Assembly (NCBI GenBank): GCA_039619475.1
Contig: CM077116.1
Coordinates: 198,175,117-198,239,116, forward strand
Source of the DNA: Icerya purchasi
Taxonomy: Eukaryota > Arthropoda > Insecta > Hemiptera > Monophlebidae
Reading direction: 5' to 3'
Length of the DNA stretch: 64,000 bases
Shown: positions 1 through 11,890 of the stretch, piece after piece
How positions within the stretch are numbered: position 1 is the first letter of the stretch
How the letters are laid out: each line of letters starts with the position of its first letter
Made by a program: the position numbers and the translations under genes
Notes under the pieces: generated by a model
What the model was told of the DNA's origin: nothing
The model's input: the letters and a program-made list of their open reading frames with translations, nothing else
Databases searched by the model: none

Positions 1-789
1 CGGTATTCATGATGATTATATTGAAATAATTTTTATAAAATCATAAAAACTAAGAGTTATTAAAATCTTGTAAATGTGTGATGAACACTGCTCAGAGAAA
101 TGCGTTTGACGAGAAATTAATAGTGAGCGATCGAATGAATCCGTTCAACGGTCTACCTCATTAGCTACCTTTAAATCGGGTGTGGCTGTAGAAATGTTGC
201 ATTAGAAAAATTGTTGTTCCACCAGAGAAAGTTGGTTACATATGTGCATACAAACAAAGTAGTCAAGGACTTTGAGTATGCTTGTGTTTTTGTGTTAGTG
301 TGTACATGTAGGGCGTGATTCCGCAATAAGGCATAGACTGGAATAGAAAGTATAAGAACGTTAAGATCCATTTCCAACAGTGACGTTAGTATGAGAGAAG
401 CATTTTCACAGCAATGGTCAATGCGTGCGTGGGATCGGCGCGTGCGCTTTTGCACCGACTAACGCTATGCTAGATATATGCACGTATAAAAAAAAAAAAA
501 TTAAAAAAAAAATAAAAATAGAAAAAATATACTTAGACCAATTTTTTGGAATTTTTATACTTACACTTGGAATTTTTGAAAAAACTGTGGTTATGAGGAC
601 GGCGCGGGAATGGCGCGTGCGCTTTCGCAGCGGCTAATGCTATGCTAGATATGTGCGTGTGCAGAAAAATATAAAAAAATATACTTAGACCAATTTTTTG
701 AAGTTTTTGAATACTTAGGCTTCATGGTCTGAGACTCTTCAGAAAAGAGTAGAACGCCTTAATTAGCATTGTGTCCTAGAACATACCTT
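1..789. other. Left flank before the repeat array, no gene seen
   Basis: AT-rich DNA with no recognisable coding region. A 94-codon minus-strand frame (171-455) has no domain, no family resemblance and biased low-complexity composition, so I do not call it. The notable content is a direct duplication at 438-720, described separately. Array-like sequence first becomes recognisable at about 790. Confidence 0.5.
438..720. repeat. Two-copy direct duplication, period about 175 bp
   Basis: Copy 1 starts at 438 and copy 2 at 613. Both begin with GCGCGTGCGCTTT, continue through a shared TGCTATGCTAGATAT block and an A-rich stretch, and then share TATACTTAGACCAATTTTTT. Copy 1 has a longer A-rich tract. 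The GC-rich head stands out against the AT-rich surroundings. No coding sense is apparent and no transposon class can be assigned. Confidence 0.75.
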
Positions 790-1523
790 TATATTCTACT
801 TATGTGTAGTAGCGTATTCTGTCGTTAATGAAACTCACTTATATAGCACAGCCCCTTCTAAATAACCAGATGTATTGAATGCTACACTATAAGTCTTAAT
901 TTTATTTCAACATGCCCAAATGAAAACCAAATTACATATGGCACATTACAACATTACTATTACAAATATTAAAGCTGCATGTTCAGAGATCAGACCTATT
1001 ATATAACTCATTCATATAAAGTAAACTTTCACCTTGCACTTATGGCACACTAACAATATAACATCAGACAAATGATGTGCATGAAGCATACATGCTAACT
1101 TATAACATTTTGATGGTTTATTGCTTCCTGTTTGAAATTAGCCATCAGCAATTTCAACAGAAGTGAACCGCCTCTGTATTACTGATCCATTCAAAAAATG
1201 TTTTTACTATATTTAACCTCAGTATTTTTTTTCAATCAACAATACTGCTTCACTGGGTGATTTTTGTTAGTGAACACAATGTATTATATTTTCAACAACC
1301 ATTCACTACTTTAAAATTTCTGTTAATTTAACTTTTGTTGAAATAGATGATTCCATGTAGGAGAAAAAATTATTTATTTTACATCAGGTTTCTACAATAT
1401 CCAAGAGACCTAAAATATAAATAATTTCTGACTAAAAAGTATTAACTGGAGAAGTTTACTTGAATCCAAAGTGTATTCCTGTGCACTCTTTTCCTGAAAC
1501 CACTGGTATAATCAGTTATATAT

Positions 1524-2493
1524 TGTAACGGATTCGGCTGCCATAACTTTCGATATATTTCTCACGCTGCACTGAATTAAAAATTGATAATGATTACTTT
1601 TTCCAAATTCCAAATTCCATATTTCTCCGCGTTTTGATGGTTTCTCAGGCTTGTCTGCTCCGATTTATATTCTTCGGCTTCCTCCGGCAGCGTACAAACT
1701 GAGCATTCTCCCACCATAATGCTAGGTCAACAAATTTTGTGGGAATTGCCACAGTGCATGGCGCCAATTTGACGATCCGTGCATAATTATATGAGGGTGG
1801 TTTGTCCGATTTTTGTCCAGTCTGTCATTGTATGCGTCAGAGATGCGAGTTGAGCTACCTCGAGGCGTGAGGAGTTTTTTCTCAGAACACAAAAAAACTG
1901 ACGCAGGGTACCCGCCGCTCTACCAATTTTGAAATGTTCTAGAAAAATTTGTGGCGTGATGTAATTTTTTATATATATTTTTATTATTAGGCAAAATGGC
2001 CGTTTTTCGTCCTAATCGTCGTCAAATTTACTGTGTGAATTCAGCAGTTCAGTCTTCACTTCCTCGTGGTCGCAAGAGTATCTCAACTGCAACTCGCCGG
2101 GAGGCAATCTTTTATTTTCACGGCTATACACCGTTTCTAGGCAATTTTATTGCGACCCTTTAAATTTTTTATTCGTTAATTTCAAATTTTTTTTTTTAAA
2201 TTTCATTGTAATTGTTTTTTGAATAAACTGTTTCTCATGATTAAAAATTTTGTTTCCTTATTTGGACACGCTTTTTCGTGATATCTCCACCGCTGAGACT
2301 TTTTTTTTCGCTGCCCTTTAGAAGAGGCCTAAAGCTCTGCTTGGCGATAAATACCTTTTAAAATAAATTGCGACGATTTATTTTATTTTACTTCTATTAT
2401 TTTTTTTATATTCAACTTTTTTTTATCATGGAAATCAGTTCTTTACAAATGACTCCCGGAACAGGGACTTGTAAAGAATATCAGTTCTTTACA
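1524..2493. mobile_element. Solo LTR of an LTR retrotransposon (970 bp)
   Basis: Begins TGTAACGG and ends CTTTACA, so it has TG..CA ends with short inverted TGTAA/TTACA termini. It interrupts the array unit exactly between TTATATAT and ATATGAAGC, giving a 4 bp target duplication ATAT (1,520-1,523 and 2,494-2,497). Uninterrupted units read TATATATGAAGC at this spot. An AATAAA signal occurs near 2,221. No gag or pol lies beside it, so it is a solo LTR left by recombination between two LTRs. A 4 bp duplication is compatible with Gypsy-type and some other LTR elements; I cannot assign a family. Confidence 0.8.
1996..2163 (+). other. Short 55-codon open frame inside the solo LTR
   Basis: ATG lies in a good initiation context (A at -3, G at +4) and the frame ends in TAA. 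The peptide is basic near the start (residues 5-10 RPNRRQ) and matches nothing I recognise. It sits in the middle of the LTR. It may be the start of a leader or gag reading frame, or chance. Confidence 0.25.
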
Positions 2494-3022
2494 ATATGAA
2501 GCGTGAGATTTTCATTATTATACTGACAATAATGAAAGGGAAATCCAATATTTTTTTCTCAAAGTTCATTTGTTCAATTCTTTGCTGCATTTAGTGCAAT
2601 ACCACAGCAGTTAATTGTGAGCAGCACCTGAGGTGCTGCATTGTTTTTATTTCTATTTGATTAGTGTGGCTTAAAAGTGATCAAGAGCCTCTTATTTAGA
2701 TGACAGGATTTAGGAAAGTTATCATTTGGTAAGCATTAGGATACACACAAATTGCTATAAATAAGTAGTTCCCTACTACTCACAAATATGAATCTAATGC
2801 AACACTCTAACCTGTATGTCTACCACAAGTATACTTATGTATTTATGCATTACTACTTTGTAAGCACTTTATTTTGCTACTTAAGTCTATAATTTTTATT
2901 ATGTTGGATAATTTTTTAAATGTAATATTCTTGTTATTTGATAGTACAGCATAAAAAAATAGTTTTTATTAGTGTATAATAAATTTATTCTTGAAATTTG
3001 GTTTTTATGAAATTTGTAGGTA

Positions 3023-5369
3023 GTAAGTATAATTAAATGGAATTAATATGTTTAGTTGTTAGCAACCTTATGTATTACAATCACAAACTGTAGCAATAAA
3101 CCACTATATTCTAGCTGATATTATATTGAAATGGATTTCTACATGTAGTAGAATATATTCTATGTTCAATGAACTTCATTTATATAACTTAGAAGCTTCT
3201 AAATAAAAACAAATATTGAAAGCTACAAAATAAGTCTCAATATCATCTTAACAGACCTAAATGAAATTCAAACCACATAATGCACATCACAGTAATACCA
3301 TTACAAACATTTAAACTGAATGTTCAGTGAAAAGACTTTTTATGTAACTCATTCGCATAATGCAAACTTTGGCCTTGCCCTTGTGCATTACTATAATTTC
3401 ATTTAGGATAAATATTGTGATCATAGTGCACCTGCATTGTTTGAAGTGTACAGACCAACTTCTAAAATTCTGGTGGAATATTAACTCCTGTTTAATACGC
3501 TATTAGCGACTTCAGTAGAAGTGAACTGCATCTATATTACTGATTCTTACAACAAAATTATTCTCTATATTTGACTTCAATGAGTTTCTGTTCATTCAAT
3601 AAAACTGTTTCACAAATAGATTTAATTTGAGGGATATTTTGTGTTACTACTTAAATGTTTGATAATAACTCTATTATATTTGAAAATAGTATCGACATAA
3701 AATGTAATTCTAGTTTAATTAGTATCCCAGAAAATATTATTACACTTTGCTGACTAGTTCAAATAAAGTAAGAAGTGTGCTTCTTTCTTAGTTCACAAAA
3801 CTTGCTGATGTTACTGAAAACATTTTTATTAACGTTTGATTATCCCAAATTTTATAACTGAACGGGCTGAAGCATGATATTATTGGAAACAATTTATTAG
3901 ACTTGAATTCTGAACCTTTTTAGAAATCGAAATCAAATCATTCTTGTTAAAATTGGATTAAATGAGTAGCTAGGTTATCATTTCATCCACTTTTACCATT
4001 CCCATATTACATCAATTCTTGTTCAACACTCATTCTCCAAAATTTCAGTCAGAATATACTACATTTATGTAACTAGCTTTCAATACAGTGTATTCAATAT
4101 GTATAAATTGATAATATTTGAATTTTTTCAAAAATTTAATTTTTTGTCACTTGGTATTTAAAGAAAAATAGTATCTGTTAGATTAAGTATTCACAACAGA
4201 AATGCGGTGTATACCAAAAATTAATCATACTTACATCTGTAGGATAAAACATTATTTATATAAACCACTGATTTCAGTAAACAGTATTTAATTTGACATA
4301 TAAAAGTTTTCTGACAAAAAACGAAAAATGCCTATACAAATATTAGATTAATTATGGTCATATGTTTATTTGTATTGTGAAAAGCTACTGAGCTCAGATT
4401 ATTATATCGACTAAAAGAATTTGAAGGTCCACTCACTATTATTGTAACATGCTTTTATTATCTGTTAAGGAACCTTGTGATCTGTAATTCCAAATTTAAA
4501 TGATTTCTCTGAAGTATTTCTTCAGTTCAGTTACAGCTAACTATCAGTGAACACTATGTATTATGTCATCAAACATAATTCGCTATTTTGTGATTCCATT
4601 CAATTTATTTTGTCTTAAATAGATTATACTATGTAAGAGTAAATTTCATGAATAAGTTTATATGTGGCTTCAGTCTCTTATAGTTTCTAACAAAACTGAA
4701 ATAAAAATAACATCTGACTAATAAATATTAACTGGAGAAATTTATTTTAACCAAAATTGTATTGCTGCACACTCTGCTCTTGAAACCACTAGTATAACCA
4801 GGTGTATATGAAGCGTGAGATTTTCATTATTATATTGACAATAATGAAAGGGAAATCCGTTATTTCTTTCTTAACATTCATTTTTCAATTTTTTGCTGCA
4901 TTTAGTGCAGTGCCACAGCAGTTTATTGTAAGCAGACTCTTAGGTGCTGCATTGTTTTTATTTCTGTTTGATTAGCATGACTTACAAGTAATCAGGAACC
5001 TCTTGTTTAGACGACAGGATTTAGTGAAGTTAACAAATTGTGGTTAGTATTAGGATACATATGTAAAGTGCTTTAAATAAATAATACCCTATTACTCACA
5101 AATATGCATCCAATGTAGCACTCTAACCAGTGTGTCTATCAGAAGTATGACAATATATTTTGCATTACTACTTTTTAAGCACTTTATTTTTCTGCTTCAA
5201 GCTATAATTTTTAATAATCCAGATAATTTTTGAAATACAATATTCTTAGGTTTGATTGTCGCGAATTAAATTTTAGCACAGTACACAAAAATTACTCTCA
5301 TTAATGTATAAGACATTTATTCTTGATTACTAATTTATTTAATGTTTTTTTTATGAAAATTCATAGATG
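3023..5369 (+). repeat. Array unit 2
   Basis: Runs from the module at 3,023 to the next at 5,370, about 2.35 kb with no transposon inside. It lacks the roughly 400 bp segment found in units 3, 4, 6 and 7 that contains ATGAAATTCACAGAAGGTAA. Its first 520 bp belong to the near-identical block shared with 18,311-18,830. Confidence 0.8.
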
Positions 5370-7080
5370 GTAAGTATGATTAAATGGAATATAATAGATT
5401 TAGTTGTAAATAACCTCATGTATTACAACCACAATCTGCAGCAATATACCATTATATTGCAGCTGTTATTGTATTGGAATCAATTTCTACATGTATTAGA
5501 GTACATTCTATGTCAATGAACTTCATTTTTATTAATTGGCATCTTGTTAATAAATGAAGATTTTGAAAGCTACATAATAGGTCTCAATTTCACCTCAACA
5601 GGCCTAAATGAAACCCAAACTACATACGGTGCATCACAGTATTGCTATTACAATGATTTAACCTGTATTTCTATATATATCTCATTCACATAATGCAAAC
5701 TCCCATATTGCACTTGTAGAATATTCACAATTTCACATCATATAAATGCTATGACCATAGTACACCTGCATTGCATGAAGCTGCGAGATTAACTTGTGCA
5801 ATTTTGATGGTATATCGATTCCCGTTTTGCATAAGCTATTACCAAATTCAGAAGAAGTGAACTTTCTCTATATTATTGATCAATTTAAAAAGCGTTTTTT
5901 ATCTATTTAATATCATAGCATTTCTGTTCATTCAATAAAGCTGTTTGGCAGAGAGATTTAATTTGAGAGATATTTTGTATGACTACTTGAAAATTTGATA
6001 ATAATTCTATTGTATTTGAAAATAATGAAAACTTAAAATTTAATTATAATTTAATTAGTACCCTAGAAAAATGTATTATAACTAGCTGACTAGATGAAAC
6101 ATCAGAAGTGTGTTTGTTTTATAGATCAATAAATCTTGCTGATGCAACTTTATATGTTTATTTTAATTCTGGGATATTCCTGAATATTTGACTAGAACAA
6201 CTGGAGCATAATATTATTAGAACAAATCATTACTCTTTCCCCATTATCACTATTTTTTGACATGACTGTGGTAAATGTGCATAAAAAATTTCTTAAAAGG
6301 TAGTTTTGGCATTTTATACATTGTTTCTCCTGTTTAATTTGTAAATCTTCCTTTACTATGAAATTCACAGACGGTAATTATTACATAGGTGGACAAAACG
6401 TTCAGTATTCCCAAACTGAAATTTTTGTAATTAACTACATTGTAAATTAAATTTTCTACATTTTGCAGGTCTTGGCTTACATAGCAATGCAATTTTTAAA
6501 CTATTTCCAACATTGAAAGATATGTGATTCATCCAAATCTTTTAATAATTGCTTTAATATAATGGAAATACAATACTTATAACTGATTATAAACATGTAA
6601 ATAATATATATTCAAATTTTCCCAGTACTCTATAATGTAATATCATAATATCAGGGATTAAAGTTTATATATGGTTCATGCATAACTGATATCCATCCTA
6701 TTTCCAGTTCTGAACATATTCAAAACTTGAAATCATCTAATACCATTAAAATTGAATCAAGAGTAATGCTAAGTTATCATCTCATTACTTTACTATTCCC
6801 ATATTACTCAATTCCTGTTTAATACTCCCTCCTCAAAATTTCAGTCAGAATAAGCTGCATTTTTGTTACTGGTTTTTCAATAAAGTGTTTTCAACACAAA
6901 TAAGTTCATAGCATTTCAATTTTTTCAACTAATTTATTTATTATCATCTGATATTTGAAGAAAAATTGTATCTATTACAGCAAACGTTTCACAACAGAAA
7001 TGCGTCATTTATCATACTCACAACTGTAGGTTAAAGCATTATTTTATAAGCTACTTATTTTAATAAACAGCATTTAATTT

Positions 7081-10000
7081 CTTCTTCTTCTTCTGGTGTC
7101 ATACGCAGGCATCTGCGCGTGGACGATCACTAATTGGCTAGATTTCCCGGTTGTTCGCTGTTTCGATTAGGCTTTTTATTGTGGTTTTTCCGATCCACTG
7201 TTTTATATTCTTGGACTACGATGTTTTTCTTCTTCCTCGTGCTCTTTTTCAATTAATTTTCCCTTCTATAATTATTCGCAATATTTCGTATTTCCTGCCT
7301 CTGATAACATGGCCCAAATATCGTGGCTTCCTTTTCTTAATTATGTCCAATATTTGTCTTTTAGCTTTTGCTTTTTGTGATACTTCATAGTTTGTCAGTT
7401 TCTGCCTCCATGATATTTTCATTGTTCTCCTGTGTAACCACATTTTACACGTTTCTAAATATTGTAATGTTTTACTCGTGTATGTTTCTGCTTCTGCACT
7501 ATTTAATAAAATGGGGTATATGTAGCATCTTATAAAATCTTGTCTTATGTGCAGACTTAAAGATGAGTCCGTGAGTAGTTTTCGCATTCTTCCGAAAGCT
7601 GTTTTAGCATAGCCACATCTTCGTTTCACTTTAAGAGATGGATCAAGGGTGTTTGTGATGTAGCTACCTAAGTATTTAAATTCTACAACTTCTTCTATAT
7701 TTTTTCCATTGATTGTGATATTTGCATTGCGGTTCCTCTTATGGTTTATTATCATAAACTTCGTTTTATTTTCATTTATAGTGAGCCCATATTGTTTTCC
7801 TATGAAGTCGATTCTTTCCACTTGTTGTTGTAATTATTTGCAGAAATTCGCTAACAGTATGGTATCATCTACATATCGGATATTGTTAATACGTTTTCCA
7901 TTTATTTTAATTCCAAACTTTTTGTTCTGAAATGCCTCTTTATAAATTGCATCAGCATATACGTTGAATAATAGAGGTGACAAAATACACCCCTGTCTTA
8001 CCCCTCGGCAATTGTTTATTATTTCTGACTCCATATCATCTATACGAATTTTAGCACTTTGCTCCCAATATAGGTTTTGTATTATCCTCAGATCATATTC
8101 GTTTATGTCTTTTTGTTTTAATAACTGCATTAATTTGTCATGCTTAACACTATCGAAAGCTTTTTCGTAGTCTAAGAAACATATGAACACATCCCGTCTC
8201 TGGTCCCAACATTTCTGTAATAGTACATTGACTGCGACTAAAGCTCCTCTGGTTCCAAAACCTTGTCGGAAACCGAACTGGCATTCATCTAACTCTTGTT
8301 CGCATTTATTGCGTATTCTCATGTGTATTATACGTAAGAAGATTTTCAGCATATGGCTCATCAGGCTGATCATTCTCTAGTCATTACATGTATTAGCCTG
8401 TGGTTTCTTAGGTAAGGTTATAAACACTGACTCTAACCATTCCCTGGGTATTTCGCCTGTGCTGTATATATTATTATAAATTTTAGTTAATTTTGAGATG
8501 TTTGTATTGTCTAGCAATTTGATAACGTCGGCTGGTACGTTGTCCGGGCCTGTTGCTTTCCTAGTTTTTATTAACTTTATAGCATATTCAGCTTTTGATT
8601 GTAAAATTTCTAATTTTGCATCTTTGGGTGTTTGCATTAATTTTATATTTCTTGTATCTTTGAACATATCCTCTATATATCTTGCCCAGACTTGTAATTT
8701 ATCTTTTACATCATATGCTAATGTACCGTCATCCTTATTTAATTTTGTTGGGATTTTATTTTCGAGTAGACTTGTTATTTCTTTTATTTTTCGATGTATG
8801 TTAAAGGAGTCCTGTTTTTTCGTCATTTCATCGATTTCTTGACACTGTTCTTTCATCCAATTATTCTTTGCTTGCCGTATTTTATATTGTATGCATTTGT
8901 GTTTTTCTTTATATAATGTTTTATTTATGTTTTTTACCTTACGACGTTGGTTCATTAACTCCAAGATTTCTTGTGCCATCCATGGTTTCCTTGCTGTGTA
9001 GACATTTTTTAAAGTCTGCGTGCATACTGTTGTAATACCTTCTGTAATCCTTGTTATACATTCTCTTACATTCTTTGTTTTTATTTCTTTGTATAATTCT
9101 GAAAAGGTATTATTTATTTGATTCTGTACATTTGCTTTGTATTCGATATTTCTCAGCTTATTCACATCTATTTTATTATGTGGTCTTGCCATTTTAGTTC
9201 GTTTCCATCTAAGCGTAAACTTTGCTATAATAGGATTGTGGTCGGAACCTACATCTGCACCTGGATATGCTGCTACTCTTTTAATGGAGTTTCTAAAACG
9301 TTCGGTAATCAGGATATAATCAATTTGGTTACGAATTGTTATCTCTTCATTACTACGAGGTGATTCCCATGTATACAATCTTCGTTTTGGCATTTTATAC
9401 CACGTATTCGTGACTACCATCTTATGCTTTTCGCAGAAATCGAAAACTCTTTCTCCTCTTTCATTGGTTTTACCTAACCCAAATGGCCCGACTAGGTTTC
9501 CGCGTCTTCCCATACCAATCTTTGCGTTGTAGTCTCCCATTATAATTAAAATTTCATGTGGTTTAGTATTCTTCTTGAGTTCTTCAATATCGCTGTAAAT
9601 ATCATCAATTTCATTATCGTATTTTGTATCAGCTGTTGGCATATATATTTGTACAACGTTCATGATTGTATTTTTAAACGTGAATCTGATAAGGGCTATC
9701 CTGTCTGAAAATGGTACAAAACCTGTTACATATGGAACATATTCTTTTCTAACAATTATTCTGACTCCATTAATGTGTTTTGAGCTTCGGTTACCGGAAT
9801 AGTATAGTTTGCTATATTGGACATTAATTTCCTCATTTCCAAGCCAACAATGTTCAGATATTCCTAGTATTTTTATTTTCATCCTTTCCATTTCTTGTAA
9901 AACAGTTTCTCATTCACCGGGTTGATATAAACTTCGGACATTCCATGTGGCTATTTTAATTGTTGAATTCGTTGTGTTATCCTTAGTAGCAGCGGACGGT

Positions 10001-10567
10001 GAGATTCTTCGCACCCTATGCCCACTGAAGGGCCGCACCGGACTTAGGACCGTTATTTCATTATTTGCTGCCATTGTGATAACCTGAGGATGGAATACAG
10101 CGGTGGTTTCCTTCTTGCCTTCTGTCGGGTTTCTGTCAGGGTTTGCTCCCTTAGCCGAAAGGACCCGGTTTTAAGGCGCCGGATACTCGCCTGCTCGTTC
10201 TGGTTTGACATTTACCAAACCGACTGAGGCGCATTGTCACGAACGAGTTGGTGATAGTCTGCTGTTGTAATACAATAACACATTTCAACGGGATTTATTG
10301 GTAGGATCTCTTTCGGCAAGTGAACCTTCCTCCGTTTTTCTATCAGCAAGATGTTATTGTGAGCTCCGATTTAGCTTTCCTAATCAGCGTTGAGCCCTCC
10401 GAATAGGAAATTACCACCTTGTACGACGTGGACGTACAGAACTCACATGGTTGTTGTTTCGTTTCTCCGTCGGTGGGACTAGCACCCGATGACGGTCGAG
10501 TGACTACTCACTATAGAATTATACTCTAGTTACAATAACCTGTACCCCGCAAGGCCAGTGTATCTAG
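7081..10567 (-). mobile_element. RTE-like non-LTR retrotransposon, near full length
   Basis: Minus-strand LINE lying inside array unit 3. Its 3' end is at 7,081 and carries a (GAA)n tail, seen on the + strand as CTTCTTCTTCTTC; a microsatellite rather than poly(A) tail is typical of RTE-type elements. The 5' end, at about 10,567, directly abuts array sequence. No target-site duplication is clear, and about 12 bp of array are missing at the junction. The GC-richer 5' UTR (about 10,075-10,567) contains no other ORF. The RTE assignment rests on the single-ORF layout, the endonuclease style and the C-terminal K-Y-L-G-H motif; a related clade is possible. Confidence 0.8.
7138..10074 (-). pseudogene. 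Endonuclease/reverse transcriptase ORF of the RTE-like element
   Basis: From the ATG at 10,074 one reading frame can be followed without a frameshift for 978 codons to TAG at 7,138. It has five in-frame stops: TGA 9,910, TAG 8,377, TAA 7,834, TGA 7,249 and TAG 7,216. The N-terminal part is an APE-type endonuclease that nicks target DNA: ATWNVRSLY near codon 45, GDYNAKIG near 170, SDHNP near 290. The reverse transcriptase follows, with FGFRQGFGTRGA, AFDSVKHDKL, GVRQGCILSPLLFN and the catalytic YVDD box. The tail has KPRYLGHVIRG and ETANNREI. All catalytic motifs survive between the stops. In a live element the product would drive target-primed reverse transcription in the nucleus; this copy cannot make full-length protein. 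Confidence 0.85.
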
Positions 10568-11890
10568 ATTTCCTGATGAAAAAAGAAATATTGACCATGG
10601 AAATATTAGATTAATTATGTCAGGTTTATTTGCATTGTGGAAAACCACTGAGTGCAGTTAATTAAATCGACTTAAAAATTTTAAGTTCGATTCAGCATTA
10701 TTGAAACATGCTTTTATTATGAGTTAATGAATCTTTCCATAATAACTTGATATATCTTAAATTATTTATGATGGGTTTAAATATTCCTTCTGTTCAGTTA
10801 CAGCAAACTATTAGTGAACACAATGTATCATAACTTCAAACAAAATTCACTACTTTGAGACTCCTTTTAGTTTAATTTTTGTGAATTAAGATTACTCCAT
10901 GTAAGGGTAAATTTCATTAACAGTTTTGTATGTTACTTTAGTTTTCAAAAATTTTTATGAGATCTGAAATTAAAATAACAGCTGAATAAAAGGTATTAAT
11001 TGGAGAATATTATTTGAATCAGAAGGGTATTGCTCTGCGCTCCCCTCCTGAAACCACAGTTATCATGGGGTATATATGAATCATGAGATTTTCATAATTA
11101 GATTGACAGTAATGAAAGGGACATCCTTTATTTCCTTTATAACGATCATTTGATCAATTTTACATTTTACAGCAGTTTATTGTAAGCAGCATCTCAGTTA
11201 CTGCATTGTTTTTATTACTATTTAATTAGTGGGACTTCAATGTGATCACGAACCTCTTGTTTAGATGACACGATTTAGAGAATTATCATACTTGTCGCAA
11301 ATTACATCTTAATAAAGCATAAACAAATAGTTTTTGTTAATGTGTAACAATTTAATCTATGATTACTAATTTAAATTATTATATTTTTATAAAATTCTTA
11401 GATCGTAAGTATGATTTCATTGAATTAATACATTTAGCTGTTAGCAACTTTATTTTTCACCATTAAAAACTACAGCAATATACCGTCACGTTCCAGCTGA
11501 TATTATATTGGGATCGACTTTTGCATTTAGTAGTACATTCTATGTTTAATGAAATTCATTTACATGACACGGCACCTTTTAAATAATTACAAATATTGAA
11601 AGCTATGTAATAAGTCTCAATATCATCTTAACAGACCTTAATGAAAACCAAACCACATAATGCACATTACAGTAATACCATTACAAACATATAACCTGAA
11701 TGTTCAGAGATCAGAATTTTTATGTAATTCATTTCTGTAATGCAAACTTTCGCCTTACCCTTGTGGCATTCCTACGAGTAAAATTTCACATCAGATAAAT
11801 GCTGTAATCATGGTGCATTTGCATTGTTTGAAGCGTGCAGACCAACTTCTCAAATTATGATGGTATATTGACTCTTATTAATATATGCTA

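Larger units (their letters stand above)
790..3022 (+). repeat. Array unit 1 (5' partial), interrupted by a solo LTR
   Basis: Starts within the segment that follows a unit boundary, at the block resembling TTCTACATGTAGTAGAGTAT. It runs to the GTAAGTAT module at 3,023. The solo LTR 1,524-2,493 lies inside it. From about 2,560 onward it is almost identical to the sequence at 17,840, far closer than to any other unit. Confidence 0.75.
5370..11404 (+). repeat. Array unit 3, interrupted by an RTE-like LINE
   Basis: About 2.55 kb of unit sequence is split by the LINE at 7,081-10,567. Unit sequence ends at AGCATTTAATTT (to 7,080) and resumes with TTTCCTGATGAAAAAAG. Compared with unit 2 at 4,290, about 12 bp of unit sequence are missing at the junction. 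Confidence 0.8.

Noticed and set aside
2621..2639. Perfect hairpin GCAGCACC-TGA-GGTGCTGC in array unit 1, with one paired change in the unit 4 copy (17,895-17,909), suggestive of a structured RNA
   Set aside because: Other units (4,932; 11,186; 19,320; 28,845; 30,470; 35,497) have lost most pairs. The two good copies lie in the recently homogenised block, so one covarying pair is not evidence of selection.
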